Source of the DNA: Microcoleus vaginatus HSN003
Lineage (GTDB): Bacteria; Cyanobacteriota; Cyanobacteriia; Cyanobacteriales; Microcoleaceae
DNA: 64,000 nucleotides
Assembly (NCBI RefSeq): GCF_022701255.1
Contig: NZ_CP031705.1
Location: 2,183,501 to 2,247,500 of the forward strand
Direction of reading: 5' to 3'
In this document: positions 40,546 to 50,195 of the stretch, piece after piece
Numbering within the stretch: the first letter of the stretch is position 1
How the letters are laid out: every line of letters begins with the position of its first letter
Translations under genes and position numbers: made by a program
Notes under the pieces: model-generated
What the model was told of the DNA's origin: nothing
Databases searched by the model: none
What the model saw: only the letters and a program-made list of their open reading frames with translations

Positions 40546-41916
40546 CTACAAATTACTGGCAATTAACTCGCGGTACTGGCTTTTCGGCTTAACTCCTTTG
40601 AGCTCAGCCACCATATCTTTGTCTTTGAAATACTGAATCGTCGGCGTACCAATCACGCCAGCATTTTCAGCAATTTCTGGATCTTCTTCGATGTCAATTT
40701 CCACGTAGTGGATTTTGCCATCGAACTCATCTACTACTTTGTTCAAAATCGGCTTGAGGCTGTGGCAAGGCCCACAACTCGGAGAGGCATATTTGACCAC
40801 AATCAGTCGATCGCTATCGTGGAACAACTTCCGCAAAGCATAACCTCCTTCGTGGCGCGTGTCTGTGATATCAAAGTTCGCGCTGGTTTTGCGTACTTTT
40901 TGAGCTTCCGGCGCTGCGACGGGTTGCTCGGATTCCTCAGTTTGATGGAATTCCTGCATTAAACCGTTGACTGACAGCCAACGTTCTGCCAGCATCGCCC
41001 CCATGCAGCCGCTACCGGCGGCGGTGATTGCTTGGCGAAACTCGTGGTCTTGCACGTCGCCGACGGCGTAAACTCCCTCGACGCTGGTTTCTACCGAACC
41101 GTGTTTGGTGGTGATATAACCTATTTCGTCGAGTTCTAGCTGACCTTGGAAGAGTTGAGTGTTGGGAGTGTGACCGATCGCGTAAAACAATCCTTTCACC
41201 AGCAAATCGCTCTCGGCGCCGGTCTCGATATTTCTAAGTCTCACCCCGTCCATTTTCCCGCCCGCTTCGCCCAAGATATCCAGTGCTTCGGTGTTCCAGT
41301 GCACGGTAATTTTGGGATTGCTCAGCACTCGGTCTTGCATGGCTTTGCTGGCGCGCATTTGAGCCCGCCGCACCAGCATATGTACGTGAGAGCCGTATTT
41401 TGTCAAATAAATAGATTCTTCCGCTGCGGTATCGCCCGCGCCGATTACAGCTAAATCTACTCCTTTAAAAATTGGGGTAGCGCCGTCGCAAATCGCACAG
41501 GCCGAAATCCCGTGACTCCAAAATACGTGTTCGCTAGGCAGCCCCAGCCTTTTCGCCGTCGCGCCTGTAGCGATTACTATCGTGTGGGTTTTGATTTCTC
41601 TGTCTTCTGAGCGCACTGTAAACGGCCGCTGGCTCAAATCTACGTAAGTTACATCTTCTGTGTATAATTCTGCACCCCAGCGCGCTGCTTGAGCTTTCAT
41701 TCGATCCATGAGCTGCGGCCCGGTGATCCCTTCTGGGAAACCGGGGAAGTTTTCTACTTCTGTGGTGGTCATCAGTTGACCGCCGGGGACGCCTCCCGCT
41801 TGGTAGCCTTCAAACACTATGGGTTTCAGGTTTGCCCTCCCGGCGTAGATGGCTGCGGTGTAGCCTGCGGGCCCTGAGCCGATAATTACTAAGTTTTCTA
41901 CGGTTTGTTCGGTCAT
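40546..41916 (-). CDS. trxB: NADPH-thioredoxin reductase C (thioredoxin reductase-thioredoxin fusion)
   Basis: This 456-residue bifunctional enzyme passes electrons from NADPH through FAD and a reductase disulfide to its own thioredoxin domain, chiefly to reduce 2-Cys peroxiredoxins. FAD motif GSGPAG is near residue 13, the reductase CAIC pair is C140/C143, and the NADPH motif GAGDTAAEE is near 159. A second FAD segment, YAVGDVQD, is near 283, and the linker is at about 320-350. The thioredoxin domain has CGPC at C381/C384. This fusion (NTRC) is typical of plastids and many cyanobacteria. It is monocistronic. Confidence 0.95.
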   Translation of the reverse strand: MTEQTVENLVIIGSGPAGYTAAIYAGRANLKPIVFEGYQAGGVPGGQLMTTTEVENFPGFPEGITGPQLMDRMKAQAARWGAELYTEDVTYVDLSQRPFTVRSEDREIKTHTIVIATGATAKRLGLPSEHVFWSHGISACAICDGATPIFKGVDLAVIGAGDTAAEESIYLTKYGSHVHMLVRRAQMRASKAMQDRVLSNPKITVHWNTEALDILGEAGGKMDGVRLRNIETGAESDLLVKGLFYAIGHTPNTQLFQGQLELDEIGYITTKHGSVETSVEGVYAVGDVQDHEFRQAITAAGSGCMGAMLAERWLSVNGLMQEFHQTEESEQPVAAPEAQKVRKTSANFDITDTRHEGGYALRKLFHDSDRLIVVKYASPSCGPCHSLKPILNKVVDEFDGKIHYVEIDIEEDPEIAENAGVIGTPTIQYFKDKDMVAELKGVKPKSQYRELIASNL

Positions 41917-42501
41917 AGCTATTTATTCAAACTCATAACGACTTCGTTTTACAGATTCTAGCAGAGTTCGATCGAGTTTGGTTTGATGCCATTGGGCGAT
42001 CGACCATCTGTATCTATTTTTGAGGGTCGATCGGTCTTCGGGGCAACTCCAGGTTGTTTTATAAGCAAAAACAATCTAAAAGTCGATTTAGTTTTAAATG
42101 TTCGATCTATTTAGACGGCTGAAATCTTAATAAAATCTAAAGACGACCAAAATTATTGACTTCATTCTCAATTATTTTACCTATTTACTTGCTTTGAGGC
42201 TTGTGGTAGGATTTTCACAATCCAGGGGCATTATGACTAATTTAAATTTTTGACGCTGAAAGCTTTTAAAACCGTAAAATTAACGAACTCTGCAAATGTA
42301 ATAAGTAGAATTGTTTATGCAAAATCCGCATTTTATGATTTAAGAATTCTAACGGAGATTTGGGTTAGTTTGACAAAGTACATGATTTGTGGTATGCAAG
42401 GTGCGCTCGGGGGGAAATTCGCTCGAACTTTTTAACCGCTTCGCAAGCACAGGCGGGACGCCCGTGCCACGATTAACATAGAATTTTGTATTTGTGTCTG
42501 A

Positions 42502-43518
42502 ATGGATAAAATCAAGATATTGTTTGTGTGCAGCCGGAATAAGTGGAGGAGTTTGACTGCCGAGAAGATATGCCAGAAGATTAGTGGCTACAGCGTGCGA
42601 TCGGCTGGAACGGAAAAAGGTGCAAGAATTAGAGTCACTGAGGGTCTTGTCGGTTGGGCGGATTTGATATTTGTGATGGAGAAGAAGCATGGCGATCGAC
42701 TCCGCAGCAAATTTCCCGAAAGTCTCGAAGGCAAGAAGCTTATTTGTCTGCAAATCCCGGACAATTACGAATATATGGAACCGGAGTTAGTCGAGCTTTT
42801 GCAGGCGAAACTGAGCCCCTATATGAAAATGCCAGATAACGAGATAAATTCTATGCAGCGAGTTTTAGAACCGGAAGTGATGGATTCCTTGGAAGAGGCG
42901 ATCGAATACGATTCGATGGACTTTGCTGAGGTTAATGCTGCTTTTGCTCAGAGTGCTGCGGCGTTGGGGCCGGTTTTTGGAAACGTTTTGGATGCGGGGA
43001 CGGGTACGGCGAGAATTCCGATCGCCCTTTGTCAACTCCGACCAGCATGGAAATTGACGTGCATTGATTTGTCCGCAAATATGCTGAAAGTCGGGGCAGA
43101 AAATGTGGAAAAGGCGGGCGTGCGATCGCAAATTAATCTCGCATTAATTGATGCTAAGGCAATGCCTTACCCTGACAATTATTTTGACATGGTTATTTCC
43201 AACAGCATTATTCACCATTTGCCAGATCCACTGCCGTTTTTGCAGGAAGTCAAGCGGGTATTAAAACCGAACGGAGCAATATTTTTGCGGGATTTACTCC
43301 GACCTATGGATGAGGCAATGAGGACTCATTTAGTCGAGATGTATGCGGGAGATTGCAACTCGCATCAGAAACAGTTATTCAGCGATTCGTTGCAAGCAGC
43401 ATTTACGGTGGATGAACTTGAGGAGATGATCCAAAATGCCGGGTTGGATGGGTTGAGGATTTATGAATCTTCAGACAGACACTGGACGGCGGAGCGTGCT
43501 TGGTGCGAGTCTTTGTAG
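42502..43518 (+). CDS. Fusion of low-molecular-weight protein tyrosine phosphatase-like and SAM methyltransferase domains
   Basis: Residues 1-112 match the small LMW-PTP-like family with a CSRNKWRS P-loop (Cys10, Arg16; C-x5-R-S), AGT and WADLIFVMEKKH segments. Residues from about 118 form a class I methyltransferase: motif I VLDAGTGTARIP near 162-173, the acidic IDLSANML end of strand 2, DAKAMPYPDNYFDMVISNSIIHH, and FLQEVKRVLKPNGAIFLRD. A methionine at 42,853 (MQRVLEPEVMD) looks like the usual start of a separate methyltransferase, but it has no ribosome site and the two domains are in one frame. The phosphatase general-acid loop is not obvious, so catalysis is uncertain. Substrates are unknown. 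Confidence 0.82.
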   Translation: MDKIKILFVCSRNKWRSLTAEKICQKISGYSVRSAGTEKGARIRVTEGLVGWADLIFVMEKKHGDRLRSKFPESLEGKKLICLQIPDNYEYMEPELVELLQAKLSPYMKMPDNEINSMQRVLEPEVMDSLEEAIEYDSMDFAEVNAAFAQSAAALGPVFGNVLDAGTGTARIPIALCQLRPAWKLTCIDLSANMLKVGAENVEKAGVRSQINLALIDAKAMPYPDNYFDMVISNSIIHHLPDPLPFLQEVKRVLKPNGAIFLRDLLRPMDEAMRTHLVEMYAGDCNSHQKQLFSDSLQAAFTVDELEEMIQNAGLDGLRIYESSDRHWTAERAWCESL

Positions 43519-43772
43519 GCACGGGACGATCGCGCGATAACATTTCAAATGAGAATAGGAGCGATCGCACCCCTCCAGCTATGCGTCGTACCGTGGCGCG
43601 ATCTGTTTGTTGTTTAATTACTGTTTTCGGGTCGGAAAAATTAGTATGATTGAACCGCGAAGACGTGAAAAACGCGAAGGAAGAGTCAGGAAGAATCACA
43701 AGTAGATAATCTTCTCCGAGGAAGGAAGTAAGATGTTTAATCATCTGATCGGAAAAATCTGCGATCGAAGTT

Positions 43773-44012
43773 ATGCCGAAAAAGCCCGTTCCGCGACCAG
43801 AAGATGAAGAGTCGCATTTGAATAAGCTCGGGGAAGAACTGGAGATGAGTCAGGAAGATTTGGCGCGAGAGCTTGGCGTTTCGTCGCAAACCATCAGCCG
43901 TTGGGAGTTGGGAAAGAATGTACCCACGTTCACCCTCAAGCAGATGAAAGCTTTCGAGAAATTGCTGGCTAGCATCGGCAGGTCGATCGGCGATTTGCCA
44001 GACAATCTGTGA
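43773..44012 (+). CDS. XRE-family helix-turn-helix regulator
   Basis: The 79-residue protein has a Cro/C1-type HTH: MSQEDLARELGVSSQTISRWELGKNVPTFT is the helix-turn-helix with the recognition helix SSQTISRWE. A short acidic N-terminal extension and a C-terminal helix complete it. It is a DNA-binding regulator or the antitoxin-like half of a pair, but no toxin-like partner lies on either side. It converges on the GGDEF gene 60 bases downstream. Confidence 0.8.
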   Translation: MPKKPVPRPEDEESHLNKLGEELEMSQEDLARELGVSSQTISRWELGKNVPTFTLKQMKAFEKLLASIGRSIGDLPDNL

Positions 44013-44060
44013 GCGAAACCATTAAACAAGCCCACGGATAAATCCCTGGATAACTTTTTC

Positions 44061-44094
44061 CAATCTAAAATCTAAAATCTAAAATCTAAAATTA
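44061..44094. repeat. TCTAAAA heptamer tract overlapping the 3' end of the GGDEF gene
   Basis: Four TCTAAAA units span the stop codon of the minus-strand GGDEF gene. The last residues (ILDFRF) and the TAG stop are made of ATTTTAGATTTTAGATTTTAG. Confidence 0.75.
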
Positions 44095-45220
44095 CTCGAT
44101 CGCGCCCTCGGTGTTTAGCTTGATAAAGCGCGCGGTCTGCCGCTGCCATCAAGTTTTTTTGTGCTGCGGACGATCGAGGAAACGTACTCGCTACCCCCAA
44201 ACTCAGCGTCACGAGAGAACACACCTCCGAATTAACGTGTTCAATTTTTAGTTCTTTGATCCACACTCGAATTTTCTCTGCAATCCAGACAGCTATTTCA
44301 GGTGAAGTCCGAGGCAAAATCACTGCAAATTCTTCGCCTCCGTAACGGGCTACCAGAGTCTCACCCGAAACTTCGCCTGCTGAGTAATTTACGGCTTCCA
44401 AAATAGCTTGGGCTACCTGCTGCAAGCAAGCATCTCCCGCCTGATGTCCGTAAGTATCGTTGTATTTCTTAAAAAAGTCAACATCGCATAAAATTAAAGA
44501 TAGTTCTGCTGCTGCTTCTCCCAATTCTTGCCATTTTTTCTCTAAGTATTCGTTAAAACAGCGGCGGTTCGCCACCTGAGTTAACCCATCTGAGTTGGCA
44601 AGGCGATACAATTCGGAATTAGCTGATTGTAATTGAGAATTAGCTGCTTCTAACTCGGCTTGTGTGACCGCTAAATTGTAATACAGTTCCCTAATATACC
44701 CAGTAGCTTGTTGGTGAATTTTGGATAAAGCTACCAATACTTGATGCACGTCTAACAGTCGGTAAACTTGAGGTTCTAACTGCACAACAATCGGCTCGTA
44801 AAGCAGTTCGGGCTGCCGCTGCATGGCTCGCTGAGCTGCCACGACAATTAAGGCTACTCCTGGTAAAATCAAAATATCAGTTTGAGCTATTTGATACAAA
44901 GCCATAATGGGTCTGCCAGCAAATGTATCTAGTCCGTAAGGGCGGCTCATGCGTTCCATAAATCGCCGGCGCGATATCATCCCTAAAAATTCGCCTTTTA
45001 CGGTCAAGATAACTCCCGGAAGCAGCGGGTGAGCTTGAAATAACGGAGCTAATTCTTTAGCTAAGGATGAAGCTTCAACTTGAAAATTGAATACAGCCAT
45101 ATCCTTAAGAGTAGACTCTAAAGATAGATTTTTTGGTAGTTTTTCTGGCGAGTTAGATGGCGGGATAAATTCAACAGACACAGCGCAGATCCGAATAAAT
45201 AAATAATAAAGAAGCAACAA
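44072..45220 (-). CDS. Diguanylate cyclase (GGDEF) with N-terminal CBS-like sensory region
   Basis: This cytoplasmic protein of up to 382 residues makes the second messenger c-di-GMP. The catalytic motif is GGEEF near residue 293, preceded by SDGLTQVANRR and CDVDFFKKYNDTYGH, all canonical. I see no RxxD inhibitory site before GGEEF. Residues about 45-170 (VEASSLAKELAPLFQAHPLLPGVIL, GEFLGMISRRRFMERMSRPYG) resemble a degenerate CBS-pair sensor, followed by a coiled-coil linker (ELEAANSQLQSANSEL). The TTG at 45,220 is the longest start; an internal GTG or ATG at 45,100 is also possible. The C-terminal residues come from a heptamer repeat. Confidence 0.88.
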   Translation of the reverse strand: MLLLYYLFIRICAVSVEFIPPSNSPEKLPKNLSLESTLKDMAVFNFQVEASSLAKELAPLFQAHPLLPGVILTVKGEFLGMISRRRFMERMSRPYGLDTFAGRPIMALYQIAQTDILILPGVALIVVAAQRAMQRQPELLYEPIVVQLEPQVYRLLDVHQVLVALSKIHQQATGYIRELYYNLAVTQAELEAANSQLQSANSELYRLANSDGLTQVANRRCFNEYLEKKWQELGEAAAELSLILCDVDFFKKYNDTYGHQAGDACLQQVAQAILEAVNYSAGEVSGETLVARYGGEEFAVILPRTSPEIAVWIAEKIRVWIKELKIEHVNSEVCSLVTLSLGVASTFPRSSAAQKNLMAAADRALYQAKHRGRDRVILDFRF

Positions 45221-45581
45221 AGCTAGTGTCAGATATTAACTTATACTAACATTTATTTATGAGCAGTCGCTGTATTCTTGACTACACTGTTTATGTAAAG
45301 GGATAACCTGCTGCGTTAGCTTCTGTCTTGCCTGCATGGCCTTGCATTGATTCATCCTCACTCAATTAGAGAGCTATTGAATTATTATTCATTTTTTTAC
45401 TGTTGGCTTTTTGCATCGTAAAAAAATCGGTTTGTGCGCCAGTCTTCAACTTATTCACGGCGCCAACAAACTCAAGAAACCGGGTTGTTAAACAGGGGTC
45501 GAGGCTGTAACGAGGTTTGGCGTAAAAAAAACGTGGTTTATCCCCCTGTTCTCAACTCAAAACTCAAAACTCAACCTTCCC
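45221..45581. other. Spacer between DUF427 and GGDEF genes
   Basis: It contains one GAAACCGGGTTGTT repeat near 45,477 and an AACTCAAAACTCAAAACTCAA tract at 45,554-45,574. No gene is supported. Confidence 0.4.
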
Positions 45582-46082
45582 TCACCACCCCCAAGTTCCT
45601 GGGCCTCCCTTAAACGGGCCGACAATATCTTTGGTAATCCAGCCGCCGTAAAAATCCCCTGGTTGAGATTGCACTAATTCCCCGTCCACATAACAGGCCT
45701 CCATCTTGCTCGGATAAAAAGCTACATAATCTTTAATAGCCTCAAAGACTTGGCTGGGATTGGGATAAAACCAAGCAGCATTTACTACTTCCTTTTCTCC
45801 CACCGTCACAGTGTAATAACCGGCTTGTCCCTTCCACTCGCACCAAGAACCCCGTAAAGTTTTGTGCAAATATTCCATTTTGATGTCATCGGGGCAGATA
45901 TAGTAGACAGGAGGGTGGCTTGTCTCCAATACCCGCTGAGGGCGGCGCGTGTCTGCGATCGTCACTCCATTAAAAATTATCTGTACGTGTTTGGTCAATT
46001 CCTCAAGCCGAGGGGGACGCGGGTAATCCCAAACAGACTCTTCACCAGGGCCGGGTTCTATTCGATCGAAGTTCATTTGCAC
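45582..46082 (-). CDS. DUF427 domain protein
   Basis: The 166-residue protein has the DUF427 core: VQIIFNGVTIADTRRPQRVLETSHPPVYYICPDDIKMEYL, then TLRGSWCEWKGQAGYYTV and AWFYPNP..FEAIKDYVAFYP, giving a beta-tent-like small fold. Function in the family is unknown. The end, GGWITKDIVGPFKGGPGTWGW, is typical of cyanobacterial members. It diverges from the GH25 lysozyme gene with 107 bases between starts. Confidence 0.85.
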   Translation of the reverse strand: MQMNFDRIEPGPGEESVWDYPRPPRLEELTKHVQIIFNGVTIADTRRPQRVLETSHPPVYYICPDDIKMEYLHKTLRGSWCEWKGQAGYYTVTVGEKEVVNAAWFYPNPSQVFEAIKDYVAFYPSKMEACYVDGELVQSQPGDFYGGWITKDIVGPFKGGPGTWGW

Positions 46083-46189
46083 TATCTCCCCTGCAAAAAA
46101 AACACTTAGCGACTTAGCATTACAATTTAATCTACCCTTAATCGAGTCGCTGCTTCAGACCAACCCAGCTTTTCTCAACTCTTCGTAAT

Positions 46190-47047
46190 ATGAGTATTCG
46201 CGGTATAGATGTTTCCGACTACCAGCCCAATGTCAATTGGCAAGCAGTTGCCCGGGATGGTATTGTCTTCAGTTTTGTCAAATCGACCGAGGGTGCAACG
46301 TTCGTTGCCCAAAGTTTCGCTCGCAATTGGGCGGCGATGAAAGCGGCGGGGATTCAACGGGGTGCTTACCACTTTTTTCGACCTGCAAGCAGCATTCAAG
46401 GACAAATAGATTTGTTCTTGAAAACTGTAAAACTCGAACCGGGGGATTTGCCGCCAGTCTTGGATGTGGAAACTACAGGCGGTTTGAGTGCGACTCAATT
46501 GTGCGATCGAGCCGCAATTTGGCTAGAAGCAGTCGAAAAAGCCACCTTGATGCGACCGATTATCTACACGTACCCCGGTTTCTGGGACAACTTGGGGACA
46601 AAACGGTTTGCCGATTATCCACTGTGGATTGCTCACTATACCAGTGCTGAGGAACCTTGGGTTCCCGGCGGCTGGAAAACTTGGACTTTTTGGCAGTACA
46701 GCGACAGCGGCAGCGTGTCCGGCGTATCGGGCAATGTAGACACCAATATTTTTGAAAGCGTCCGAGAAGGCGCCCAAAGTTATAAAGTTGCAGACATCCA
46801 GAGGGAATTAAGAATTAAAGGTTTTTATCAAGGCGCGATGGATGCTAAATTTGGAGCAACCACCACAGCAGCGCTCATCTCGTTTCAGAAATCTCAAGGT
46901 CTCAATCCAGACGGCATTGCAACCCTCAAAACTTGGGCCGCTTTGATGCGAAAAGCTCCCAAAGTAATCGTCCCCCTCCAGCCCCAAAACCAGTCCCGCA
47001 GCCGACTCCCGCTCCGACTCCCACTCCCATATCAAACGTGCGGCTGA
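46190..47047 (+). CDS. GH25 lysozyme with peptidoglycan-binding domain (frameshifted N-terminal part)
   Basis: Residues 1-190 are a glycoside hydrolase family 25 muramidase: IDVSDYQ with catalytic Asp, GIVFSFVKSTEG, GAYHFFRP, LPPVLDVE with the acidic catalytic pair, and WTFWQYSDSG. Residues 200-260 are a PG_binding_1 domain (VADIQRELRIKGFY..DAKFGATTTAALISFQKSQGLNPDG). No signal peptide is visible. The frame then runs into a low-quality tail (SRSRLPLRLPLPYQTCG) and stops. A proline-rich linker and three-repeat C-terminal region continue in the -1 frame, so the gene is probably one longer gene broken by a one-base loss near CCCCC at 46,972-46,976. Confidence 0.85.
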   Translation: MSIRGIDVSDYQPNVNWQAVARDGIVFSFVKSTEGATFVAQSFARNWAAMKAAGIQRGAYHFFRPASSIQGQIDLFLKTVKLEPGDLPPVLDVETTGGLSATQLCDRAAIWLEAVEKATLMRPIIYTYPGFWDNLGTKRFADYPLWIAHYTSAEEPWVPGGWKTWTFWQYSDSGSVSGVSGNVDTNIFESVREGAQSYKVADIQRELRIKGFYQGAMDAKFGATTTAALISFQKSQGLNPDGIATLKTWAALMRKAPKVIVPLQPQNQSRSRLPLRLPLPYQTCG

Positions 47048-47469
47048 CTCAGGTATTCTCGTCTTATAAAGCTAGCGCTAGCCAAGATACAGCCTTAATT
47101 TGGCTGCAAAGTCAAGTTTCTAACTCTGTTTTAGGGGAATTTGCTCAAAAATGGCGGGCAACTGCCTTACCTCAAGATAGTAATTTGCGATTGATAGATG
47201 TGGGCAAATTTTATCGCGGTTTAGCACAACAAGACCAAGCTTTAGATTGGCTGCAAAAACAAATTTCTCCGGCTATTATTACCGAGTTTGCCCAAAAGTG
47301 GCGCTCTCAATCTACTGTCACTAATTCTCCGATTCGGCTGATAGATGCGTGCAAATTTTATCGGGCCGCACCAAACCAAAACCAGGCTTTAGATTGGCTG
47401 GAAGGGCGAATTTCGCCGACCATTCTATCGGAGTTTTTTCGCAGGTGGCAGAATGCCAATCGATTATAG
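46977..47469 (+). pseudogene. Out-of-frame C-terminal part of the GH25 gene: Pro-rich linker and three 43-residue repeats
   Basis: The frame reads PPPAPKPVPQPTPAPTPTP, a classical interdomain linker. Three repeats of about 43 residues follow, with the pattern RL.DV.KFY....QDQALDWLQ.QISP.IL.EF.QKWR. They start near 47,038, 47,188 and 47,335. The frame differs by one base from the lysozyme frame, and no start codon with a ribosome site serves it. I do not recognise the repeat; it may be a wall-binding module. Confidence 0.75.
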
Positions 47470-48074
47470 ATTTGAGAGTTGAGATTTGAGATTGACTCTA
47501 CAGATGAATCTTGAGAGTTGAGATTTTAGATGGGAAATCTACTCTAAAGAGGGAGGCTCTCCTATTTGTAAAAACAGTTCTTCTGGCTCTTTCCTTCTGC
47601 CTCCTGTCTTCTGCATCCAATTTCTAGCTTGGCTGCTTTCATTGAGATGCTCCGTCTAAAGATGAGTCTGGGGGCGATCGATTTGATGTGTGAGCTTTTT
47701 GATTGGAGATTCACTCAACAGATGAATCTGGGGGTTGAAGCGCTCTAGAATGGAAAAGCCGGCCAATCTTGCTATTGGAGATTTAAGATTGACTTCCCAT
47801 CAAAATTCGTCAAATCCTCTCCCTCTGTGCCCGCATCCCCCTCGGACTCTGGAACATAACAGACAATCTCTCGCTTAGCTACAGCTTACTCCCATCTTTG
47901 ACGCCCAGAGAATTATCTGATAAAGTTATAGCGACTATCAAGGTTTTTTAATCTTATTGGGAAAAATCCAGGGCCGTGCCGAGTTTGTAAGCTGCGCCGA
48001 AAATAGCGCCTGCACTGCCATTACCCGCGATCGAACATTGAAAACTAAGCGGGCAGCCTGTAACAATTATATCT
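47470..48074. other. Repeat-bearing spacer before the antiporter gene
   Basis: It contains three ACAGATGAATCT(T/G)..GAG repeats (47,500, 47,720 and related) and the dispersed segment 47,598-47,653 shared with 31,030-31,084. No supported gene is present. The promoter of the antiporter gene should lie in the last 150 bases. Confidence 0.45.
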
Positions 48075-50033
48075 ATGGAAATCCCCTTTAACATCACCCT
48101 GTTGATGGTCATGACCGTCATCTGTGGCATCAGCGCTCAAGTTCTGGCCGCCTATCTGAAAGTTCCGGCGATCGTCTTTTTGCTGTTGTTTGGCATTTTA
48201 GCCGGCCCAGACTGCTTGGGAGTGCTGCACCCCAATCTGCTGGGCAGCGGTTTGGAAGTTATGGTATCGCTTTGCGTAGCGTTAATTCTGTTTGAAGGCG
48301 GCTTGAATTTGGAATTGCGAGATTTAGGAAAACTTTCCGGCAGCATCCGCAATTTAGTTACGGTAGGCACTTTAATTACGCTAATTGGTGGCGGAATGGC
48401 CGCACACTGGTTGGGGGAATTTCCCTGGCCGATCGCATTTTTGTATGCTTCTCTAGTAGTCGTCACAGGCCCGACAGTAATCGGCCCTTTGCTCAAACAA
48501 GTATCTGTTGACAAAAAAGTCGCCTCCTTGCTAGAAGCAGAAGGCGTTTTAATCGATCCTGTCGGGGCAATTCTGGCGGTATTGGTGCTGAATATTGTTT
48601 TAAACGGCAATGCTGATTTGCTGGTTTTGTTCCGAGATTTAATCGTGCGGCTTTTCGTTGGCGCAGTCGTCGGAGTTGTGGGCGGTTGGCTGCTCGGATT
48701 CATTCTCAAGCGATCGCAATTTCTCTCAGAAGACCTCAAAAACTTAGTAGTGTTAGCCAGTTTGTGGGGATTTTTCGGCTTAGCAGAAGAAATCCGCAGC
48801 GAATCGGGACTGATGGCAACAGTCCTATCCGGCATCGTCCTCAGAGCCGCTGCTGTGCCGGAAGAAAGGCTGCTGAGGAGGTTTAAAGGTCAACTCACAG
48901 TCCTGGCTATTTCTATGCTGTTCGTGCTGCTGGCGGCCGATTTATCGCTCGCTAGTGTGGTCGCCCTCGGTTGGGGAAGTGTGTTTACCGTTTTAGCTTT
49001 AATGTGGGTAGTGCGGCCGATCAACGTTTGGCTGTGTACTTGGAACAGCGGACTGAATTGGCGGCAGAAATTATTTGTTTGTTGGGTAGCCCCGAGGGGA
49101 ATTGTCTCAGCCTCGATCGCATCTTTATTTGCAATTTTGCTCACCCAGCGGGGAATCAACGGCGGCGACTCGATTAAAGCCTTAGTTTTCCTAACAATTA
49201 TTATGACAGTTTTCGTCCAGGGACTAACTGCCGGACGGATGGCTCAACTTTTGGGCATCACCTCCAAATCGGCAACAGGTGCTGCAATTGTGGGGTCAAA
49301 TCCTTTGAGCAGATTAATTGCTCGCTTGTTTCAAGAACGCGGAGAATCGGTGGCAATTATTGACACCGACCCGGAAGCTTGTGCACAAGCAGAACGAGAG
49401 GGTTTGCGGGTGTTTTTGAGCAGTGCTCTCGACCACAGCGTGTTAGAAGAAGCCGGACTCGATTCGATGGGAACTTTTTTGGCAATGACTAACAACGGCG
49501 AGGTAAACTTAGTGTTAGCTCAGCGGGCGGCCGAAGAGTTTGCACCGCCGAGGGTTTTGGCAATATTCCCCAAAGATCCGCAAGCAAATACGCCTGCAAA
49601 TCAGACTAAAATCAATCAAGCTTTTGTCTCCGATTTGTCGCTGAAGGATTGGAACGAATATTTGAGCGATGGCGAAGTAAAATTGGGGGAAACTGAGTTA
49701 AAAAGTGAGGGATTGCAGTTTCAGATTGCTCACTTACAAGCTTTAGTTCAAGCCGAGGAGTTGGCGCCGCTGCTGCTGGAAAGGCAAGGATACTTGCAAG
49801 TAGTGTCGGCGACCCAGATTTGGCAAGCAGGCGATAGAATAATTTATTTGTTGTACGATCCGACACCGAAATTGTTGAAAAGATTGTCGGGTTCGTCGCA
49901 GTCTCGTTTGACTTTGGAAAAGCATCAGGTAGTTGAAGAAGTGCCGATTCCTTCTCCGGTGTTAGAGCCGGTTTTGGAGTCAGCGGAAATAGCAAAGGAT
50001 GCTAAAGTTTTGCAGCCGCCCGTTTCGCGATAG
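48075..50033 (+). CDS. CPA1-type Na+/H+ antiporter with C-terminal NAD-binding (TrkA-N) domain
   Basis: This is a 652-residue inner-membrane cation/proton exchanger. About twelve hydrophobic helices fill residues 5-395, with the CPA1 core motifs FEGGLNL, VVTGPTVIGPLL and EGVLIDPVGA (the ion-binding Asp region) and PRGIVSAS. From about 408 a TrkA-N/RCK Rossmann domain follows (AAIVGSNPLSRLIARLFQERGESVAIIDTDPE), which may bind NAD(H) and gate transport, then a TrkA-C-like tail. The GxGxxG loop has Ser/Asn in place of Gly, so nucleotide binding is uncertain. It stands alone. Confidence 0.92.
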   Translation: MEIPFNITLLMVMTVICGISAQVLAAYLKVPAIVFLLLFGILAGPDCLGVLHPNLLGSGLEVMVSLCVALILFEGGLNLELRDLGKLSGSIRNLVTVGTLITLIGGGMAAHWLGEFPWPIAFLYASLVVVTGPTVIGPLLKQVSVDKKVASLLEAEGVLIDPVGAILAVLVLNIVLNGNADLLVLFRDLIVRLFVGAVVGVVGGWLLGFILKRSQFLSEDLKNLVVLASLWGFFGLAEEIRSESGLMATVLSGIVLRAAAVPEERLLRRFKGQLTVLAISMLFVLLAADLSLASVVALGWGSVFTVLALMWVVRPINVWLCTWNSGLNWRQKLFVCWVAPRGIVSASIASLFAILLTQRGINGGDSIKALVFLTIIMTVFVQGLTAGRMAQLLGITSKSATGAAIVGSNPLSRLIARLFQERGESVAIIDTDPEACAQAEREGLRVFLSSALDHSVLEEAGLDSMGTFLAMTNNGEVNLVLAQRAAEEFAPPRVLAIFPKDPQANTPANQTKINQAFVSDLSLKDWNEYLSDGEVKLGETELKSEGLQFQIAHLQALVQAEELAPLLLERQGYLQVVSATQIWQAGDRIIYLLYDPTPKLLKRLSGSSQSRLTLEKHQVVEEVPIPSPVLEPVLESAEIAKDAKVLQPPVSR

Positions 50034-50195
50034 GGGCAGTAAGCTGTCGTGCATCTAGATTGTCTATGGTACTAGAGGGGAAGAGGGGGAGACGGGGAGA
50101 GGATTTGACAAGTTTTGATATGGGATTGAAATATACAATTTCAATGCACAACATCTATCAGATCGATCGGGACAAGCAGATTAGAGCGATCGTCC

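Noticed and set aside
47940-48070. Minus-strand frame reading IAGNGSAGAIFGAAYKLG before the antiporter
   Set aside because: Tempting small-protein tail, but it overlaps the antiporter start, has no start codon with ribosome site and no known homologue.
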